From: an uncultured Erwinia sp.
GTDB taxonomy: Bacteria > Pseudomonadota > Gammaproteobacteria > Enterobacterales > Enterobacteriaceae
NCBI GenBank assembly: GCA_946221915.1
Contig: CAMIKG010000102.1
Span: 1-9,673 of the forward strand
Reading direction: 5' to 3'
Length of the DNA stretch: 9,673 nucleotides
Below are positions 6,228-9,673 of the stretch, piece after piece. Within the stretch, counting starts at the first letter, position 1. Every line of letters starts with the position of its first letter. A model generated the notes under the pieces. That model was not told the origin of the DNA and did no database searches. It saw nothing but the letters and a program-made list of their open reading frames with translations. The position numbers and the translations under genes are program-made.

Positions 6228-8281
6228 GTTAACTTCCTGTTAATCACGCAGTCCTGGCTGGCGCTCAGCTTACCGGTATTGCCATCCAGCTGGAAGCCGG
6301 CGCCCTGGCGCATCTCATTAAAGTGGTTCGCCAGCGTCCAGGCATCAATGCCCATCGCATACAGACGTACCAGCGAGTAGTCGTTGTTAAACGTTTTGGC
6401 CGCCTGCTGCATCAGCGCCGGATTCGCGCCACTCAGCAACGGCACATCGCTAAACTGCAATCCTTCCATTTCCAGACGGTAGTCCGGACCCGCGCCAGCC
6501 TGGAAGCTGCGCGAACTGGCGTACAGCGCCAGATTGTTACGACTGCTGACGCGCATGGCGATCATCGGCTTAATCAGCTGCAGCTCGTTTTGCGTGGCGA
6601 CGATATAAGTCGCGTCTACGCTGCCCGAGCTGGCTGCTGGTGCAGCTGCGCTGGTATCCGTCGGCGCCGGAATATTCAGGCCAGCGATCGCCACGCTCTG
6701 CGGCTGAGCCTGCTGCACGGTGACAGGCGTACCGGTCAGGCTAATGCCTGCGCCGCTGTTAATCCCCTGCTTCAGTTCGGCGGTGGAGCCAAACTGCTGT
6801 TTCAGTACCGTAGCCCCGCCCAGCGTCTGCCATTCCGCGGCAAAAGCGTTACTGACGCGATCGCCCAGCGCGCCACGCGGCACCAGCAACAGCGGCGAAC
6901 GCTTGCCCTGCTGCCAGATATGATGCGCAGCATCACGCGCTTCGTCTTCAGGAGAAAGCGCAAAATAGCAAAGATTCGGAAGGTTCTGGATATTTTCTGG
7001 CTCATTCAGCGCCAGCACATTGAGTGGCGTCTGGCTGTTCGCCAGCTCTTCCACTTTGTTTTTCAGCAATGGCCCCACCACCAGCGTTGCACCGTCCTGC
7101 TGCGCCTGCGTCAGCACCTGCTGCAGCGGCTGTGAACTGGTGTCGTACACTTTCACTTCTGTGGCGCTGGATGGCGCAGCGACCTGCGGCACGCCGCCTG
7201 CAGACGTCGTGGCGGCAACATCGCCTGCCGCCTGCGCATCCGCTGGGGTCTGCGCTGTGCTGCTGTCCGCAGCTGACGGGCTGACGACTGCGTTCGCGTC
7301 AATCGGGTTACTCTGGCTGCCAGGCTGTGCGCCTTCTGCTGTTGGCTGTGCGCCCTCTGCGGCTGGCTGGGCATTCACCTGCGCAGCGGCAGCCGGTTGC
7401 GCTGCAGCCTGCGCCAGCACGCCGTTTTTCGCGTCGTTGAAGCCTTTCTGGATAGCATTGGCGAAGATCTGCGCCTGACCGCTCAGCGGCAGCAGCAGCG
7501 CGATTTTGCCCGTCGAGGCAGGCTGCATATTGCTGGCCTGGTTTAACGCCGTCGGCAGAGTTTTCGCCGCCGGATTGTTCGGATAACGTGTCTGCCAGTC
7601 GCTGATGCTGGCTTTCAGCATGTCGATGTCGCTGCGGTTGGCGTTATACACGTTAAGCAGATCCAGCCAGCCCTGCAGGGTGTTTTCATCGGCGTTAATC
7701 ACCAGACTGTTCATCTGATCTGGCGTCATCTGCAGCAGCGTCTGCCAGGTGGCATCGATATTTTTCTGATGATCGTCGCCCTGCAGCAGCGGTTCCTGGG
7801 CAATATAGGCGCGCAGCAGCGTCAGTGACGGACGCCCCTGGTTAGCGGCGATCTGCAACTGCCAGTAACGCGCCTGTTGATCGGCGGACAGCGCGGAAGG
7901 ATCAAGCTTCGCCAGTGTCGCCTGCGCACCCGCCACATCCTGGCGGGAAATCGCGACCTGCGCATTCAGCAGTTGCAGTTCCTGCTGCTGGCTGCTGCTA
8001 AGATCGGCAGGCAGTTGCGTCAGTTGCTGGCTGGCTTCCGGGTATTTCCCTTCATTCAGCAATGCACGTATGGCAAGTAATTGCCAGTCAGCCTTGTTAT
8101 CATCTGAGCTTTGCTGCAGCTGCTGCAAATAATAGTCGGAATTTTTGTTAGCGGGCGCCTGCACATTAGCGTCAGGCGTTTGCTGCACCTGTTGACCGCC
8201 ACAAGCTGCCAGAATGAGCGCGGCGAGAAGAACAGGTACGAAGCGTCCTGCTTTATTACGAACGACTTTTGAAGGAAGCAT
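6185..8281 (-). CDS. lpoA: Penicillin-binding protein activator LpoA
   Basis: I chose ATG 8281 (698 residues), giving MLPSKVVRNKAGRFVPVLL...LAACGG with lipobox LAAC and lipidated Cys27. An in-frame ATG at 8344 would add 21 residues ahead of the signal peptide. LpoA is an outer-membrane lipoprotein that reaches through the periplasm to stimulate the peptidoglycan synthase PBP1A (MrcA). Residues 45-250 form the helical TPR-like domain (SDYYLQQLQQSSDD, RYWQLQIAANQGRPSL, ADENTLQGWLDL). From about 255 (TGKIALLLPLSGQA) runs a periplasmic-binding-like domain ending NRKLTWSQYRQGQIVPAT. An Ala/Pro/Gln-rich insert at 290-372 contains a short tandem repeat. A second low-complexity stretch lies near 555-585. 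It is 20 residues longer than E. coli LpoA (678), mainly in these linkers. It is the first gene of the minus-strand operon. Confidence 0.96.
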   Translation of the reverse strand: MLPSKVVRNKAGRFVPVLLAALILAACGGQQVQQTPDANVQAPANKNSDYYLQQLQQSSDDNKADWQLLAIRALLNEGKYPEASQQLTQLPADLSSSQQQELQLLNAQVAISRQDVAGAQATLAKLDPSALSADQQARYWQLQIAANQGRPSLTLLRAYIAQEPLLQGDDHQKNIDATWQTLLQMTPDQMNSLVINADENTLQGWLDLLNVYNANRSDIDMLKASISDWQTRYPNNPAAKTLPTALNQASNMQPASTGKIALLLPLSGQAQIFANAIQKGFNDAKNGVLAQAAAQPAAAAQVNAQPAAEGAQPTAEGAQPGSQSNPIDANAVVSPSAADSSTAQTPADAQAAGDVAATTSAGGVPQVAAPSSATEVKVYDTSSQPLQQVLTQAQQDGATLVVGPLLKNKVEELANSQTPLNVLALNEPENIQNLPNLCYFALSPEDEARDAAHHIWQQGKRSPLLLVPRGALGDRVSNAFAAEWQTLGGATVLKQQFGSTAELKQGINSGAGISLTGTPVTVQQAQPQSVAIAGLNIPAPTDTSAAAPAASSGSVDATYIVATQNELQLIKPMIAMRVSSRNNLALYASSRSFQAGAGPDYRLEMEGLQFSDVPLLSGANPALMQQAAKTFNNDYSLVRLYAMGIDAWTLANHFNEMRQGAGFQLDGNTGKLSASQDCVINRKLTWSQYRQGQIVPAT
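7323..7375 (-). repeat. 21-bp tandem repeat in the LpoA linker
   Basis: Two near-identical 21-bp units begin at 7323 and 7344 (both ggctgtgcgcc-ctctgc-like), and a partial third begins at 7365. They encode 7-residue units GAQPTAE, GAQPAAE and a diverged copy. Being a multiple of three, copy changes would keep the frame and only alter linker length. Confidence 0.75.
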
Positions 8282-8343
8282 ACTGTATCCAGTGATGTTT
8301 TTTTCAAGATGCTCAATATTAAATCGGCAATTCGGATGAAACA
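8282..8343. promoter_or_regulatory. 62-bp divergent start region of lpoA and rsmI
   Basis: Both genes start outward from this short AT-rich spacer, so both promoters must lie here or extend into the opposite gene. I find an A/T run (8298-8304) and TATTAA (8317-8322), but no convincing -35/-10 pair in either direction. The lpoA ribosome site is weak (GGAT before ATG 8281). The rsmI start is preceded by GGATG. Confidence 0.4.
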
Positions 8344-9210
8344 ATGAAACAACTCGATCGGACAGAGATTTCTGCCAGCACGCTCTACATCGTTCCCACC
8401 CCGATTGGCAATCTGGGCGATATCACCCAGCGCGCCCTGGCGGTGCTGGCGAGCGTCGATCTCATCGCTGCGGAAGATACACGTCATACCGGGCTGTTGC
8501 TACAACATTTCGCAATCAATGCGCGCCTGTTCGCACTCCATGATCATAACGAGCAGCAGAAAGCGGAACAGCTACTGGCGAAGCTGCAGGAAGGCCAGAG
8601 CATTGCGTTAGTCTCCGATGCCGGCACGCCGCTGATTAACGATCCGGGTTACCACCTGGTGCGTCGCTGCCGTGAGGCGGGCATTCGCGTAGTGCCACTG
8701 CCCGGCCCGTGCGCCGCCATTACAGCATTAAGCGCTGCGGGATTGCCGTCCGATCGTTTCTGTTACGAAGGGTTTCTGCCCGCAAAAAGCAAAGGCCGCT
8801 GCGATGCCCTGCGCGCGTTACAGCAGGAACCGCGCACGCTGATTTTCTATGAATCCACCCACCGCCTGCTCGACAGCCTGCAGGATATGGTCAGCGAGCT
8901 GGGCGGTGAGCGCTATGTGGTGCTGGCGCGCGAAATCACCAAAACCTGGGAGACGATTCACGGCGCGCCGGTGGCGGAGCTGCTGGCGTGGGTGCTGGAG
9001 GATGAGAATCGCCGTAAGGGTGAGATGGTGCTGATTGTTGAAGGCTATAAACAGCCGCAGGACGATACCCTGCCCGCCGATGCGCTGCGCACGCTGGCGC
9101 TGTTACAGACTGAATTGCCACTGAAAAAAGCGGCGGCGCTGACGGCCGAGATCCACGGACTGAAGAAAAACGCCCTGTACAAGTACGCGCTGGAACAGCA
9201 AGAGGGGTGA
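8344..9210 (+). CDS. rsmI: 16S rRNA (cytidine-1402 2'-O)-methyltransferase RsmI
   Basis: The 288-residue protein is a close match to E. coli RsmI (YraL). It has the tetrapyrrole-methylase (class III) fold. Motifs in order are LYIVPTPIGNLGDITQRAL (14-32), AAEDTRHTG (42-50), SDAGTPLINDPG (91-102), PGPCAAITALSAAGLPSDRF (120-139), FYESTHRLLDSL (168-179) and REITKTWE (196-203). With S-adenosylmethionine it methylates the ribose of C1402 in the 30S decoding centre, next to the base methylated by RsmH. It is divergent from lpoA. The end of the gene (EQQEG, TGA 9208-9210) lies inside the rnpB promoter, and no separate terminator is visible before rnpB. Confidence 0.97.
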   Translation: MKQLDRTEISASTLYIVPTPIGNLGDITQRALAVLASVDLIAAEDTRHTGLLLQHFAINARLFALHDHNEQQKAEQLLAKLQEGQSIALVSDAGTPLINDPGYHLVRRCREAGIRVVPLPGPCAAITALSAAGLPSDRFCYEGFLPAKSKGRCDALRALQQEPRTLIFYESTHRLLDSLQDMVSELGGERYVVLAREITKTWETIHGAPVAELLAWVLEDENRRKGEMVLIVEGYKQPQDDTLPADALRTLALLQTELPLKKAAALTAEIHGLKKNALYKYALEQQEG

Positions 9211-9235
9211 CAAACGGCGCGGAATGGCCTATTAT
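9207..9235 (+). promoter_or_regulatory. Promoter of rnpB with GC-rich discriminator
   Basis: GTGACA (9207-9212, 5/6 to TTGACA), a 17-bp spacer and TATTAT (9230-9235, 5/6 to TATAAT) end 7 nt before the 5' end of the RNase P RNA. The discriminator CCGCGCC between -10 and start is GC-rich, as at stringently controlled stable-RNA promoters. E. coli rnpB is described as stringently controlled. The -35 contains the rsmI stop codon TGA (9208-9210). Confidence 0.85.
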
Positions 9236-9242
9236 CCGCGCC

Positions 9243-9621
<379 letters not shown>

Positions 9622-9626
9622 ATTCA

Positions 9627-9653
9627 AAAAAACCCCGCTTCGGCGGGGTTTTT
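9627..9653 (+). terminator. Intrinsic terminator of rnpB
   Basis: A GC stem CCCCGC/GCGGGG around a TTCG tetraloop (9639-9642) is preceded by seven A and followed by TTTTT. It begins a few nt after the mature RNase P RNA 3' end. The A-run on the left means it could also terminate transcripts arriving from the right. Confidence 0.95.
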
Positions 9654-9673
9654 GCTTATTTACAGACCAAAAA

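Noticed and set aside
6323..7135. Plus-strand reading frame of 270 codons
   Set aside because: It is fully antisense to lpoA, which is recognised throughout. The product is Arg/Gln-rich with no domain.
8282..8344. Longer LpoA start at 8344 (719 residues)
   Set aside because: It would put 21 charged residues before the lipoprotein signal and overlap the rsmI start codon. The start at 8281 gives a normal signal peptide and lipobox.

Overview
The window is a chromosomal segment of an enterobacterium. The core proteins (YhaJ, YhaK, DolP, DiaA, YraN, LpoA, RsmI) and the RNase P RNA all read as close relatives of their Escherichia coli counterparts. In E. coli, as I recall it, yhaJK, rnpB and the rsmI-lpoA-yraN-diaA-dolP block are separated by tens of kilobases (tdc, gar and aga gene clusters). 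Here they are adjacent. Together with moderately high GC this suggests a relative such as Pantoea or Erwinia, but the genus is an inference.

Layout from left to right. Positions 1-2314 (minus) hold nearly all of an autotransporter: signal peptide, NSG-type beta-helix repeats, a Gly/Ser/Asn linker and the translocator barrel, cut by the window edge a few residues before its C-terminus. Positions 2315-2764 are a 450-bp AT-rich spacer with several inverted repeats. It also carries a strikingly good flagellar sigma-28 (FliA) promoter, 2604-2630, pointing rightward with no recognisable gene downstream. Positions 2765-4501 hold the divergent pair yhaJ (LysR regulator, minus) and yhaK (pirin-family bicupin, plus). 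A short GC-rich palindromic spacer follows.

The minus-strand cluster lpoA-yraN-diaA-dolP (8281 down to 4653) is tightly packed, with an overlap or gaps of 5-10 nt, and is probably an operon. It joins cell-envelope functions (LpoA activates the peptidoglycan synthase PBP1A; DolP is an outer-membrane lipoprotein for envelope integrity) with DiaA, the DnaA-binding initiation factor, and YraN, a nuclease-fold protein. Divergent from lpoA is rsmI (16S rRNA C1402 2'-O-methyltransferase). Its stop codon lies inside the -35 box of the promoter of rnpB, the RNA subunit of RNase P, which ends at a strong intrinsic terminator.

Most of the window is ordinary core genome. The parts worth a second look are the orphan sigma-28 promoter with its overlapping palindrome, the autotransporter and its repeat-rich upstream region, the yhaK leader hairpin, and the rsmI/rnpB promoter overlap. 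I see no CRISPR array, insertion sequence, phage gene, toxin-antitoxin pair or tRNA.
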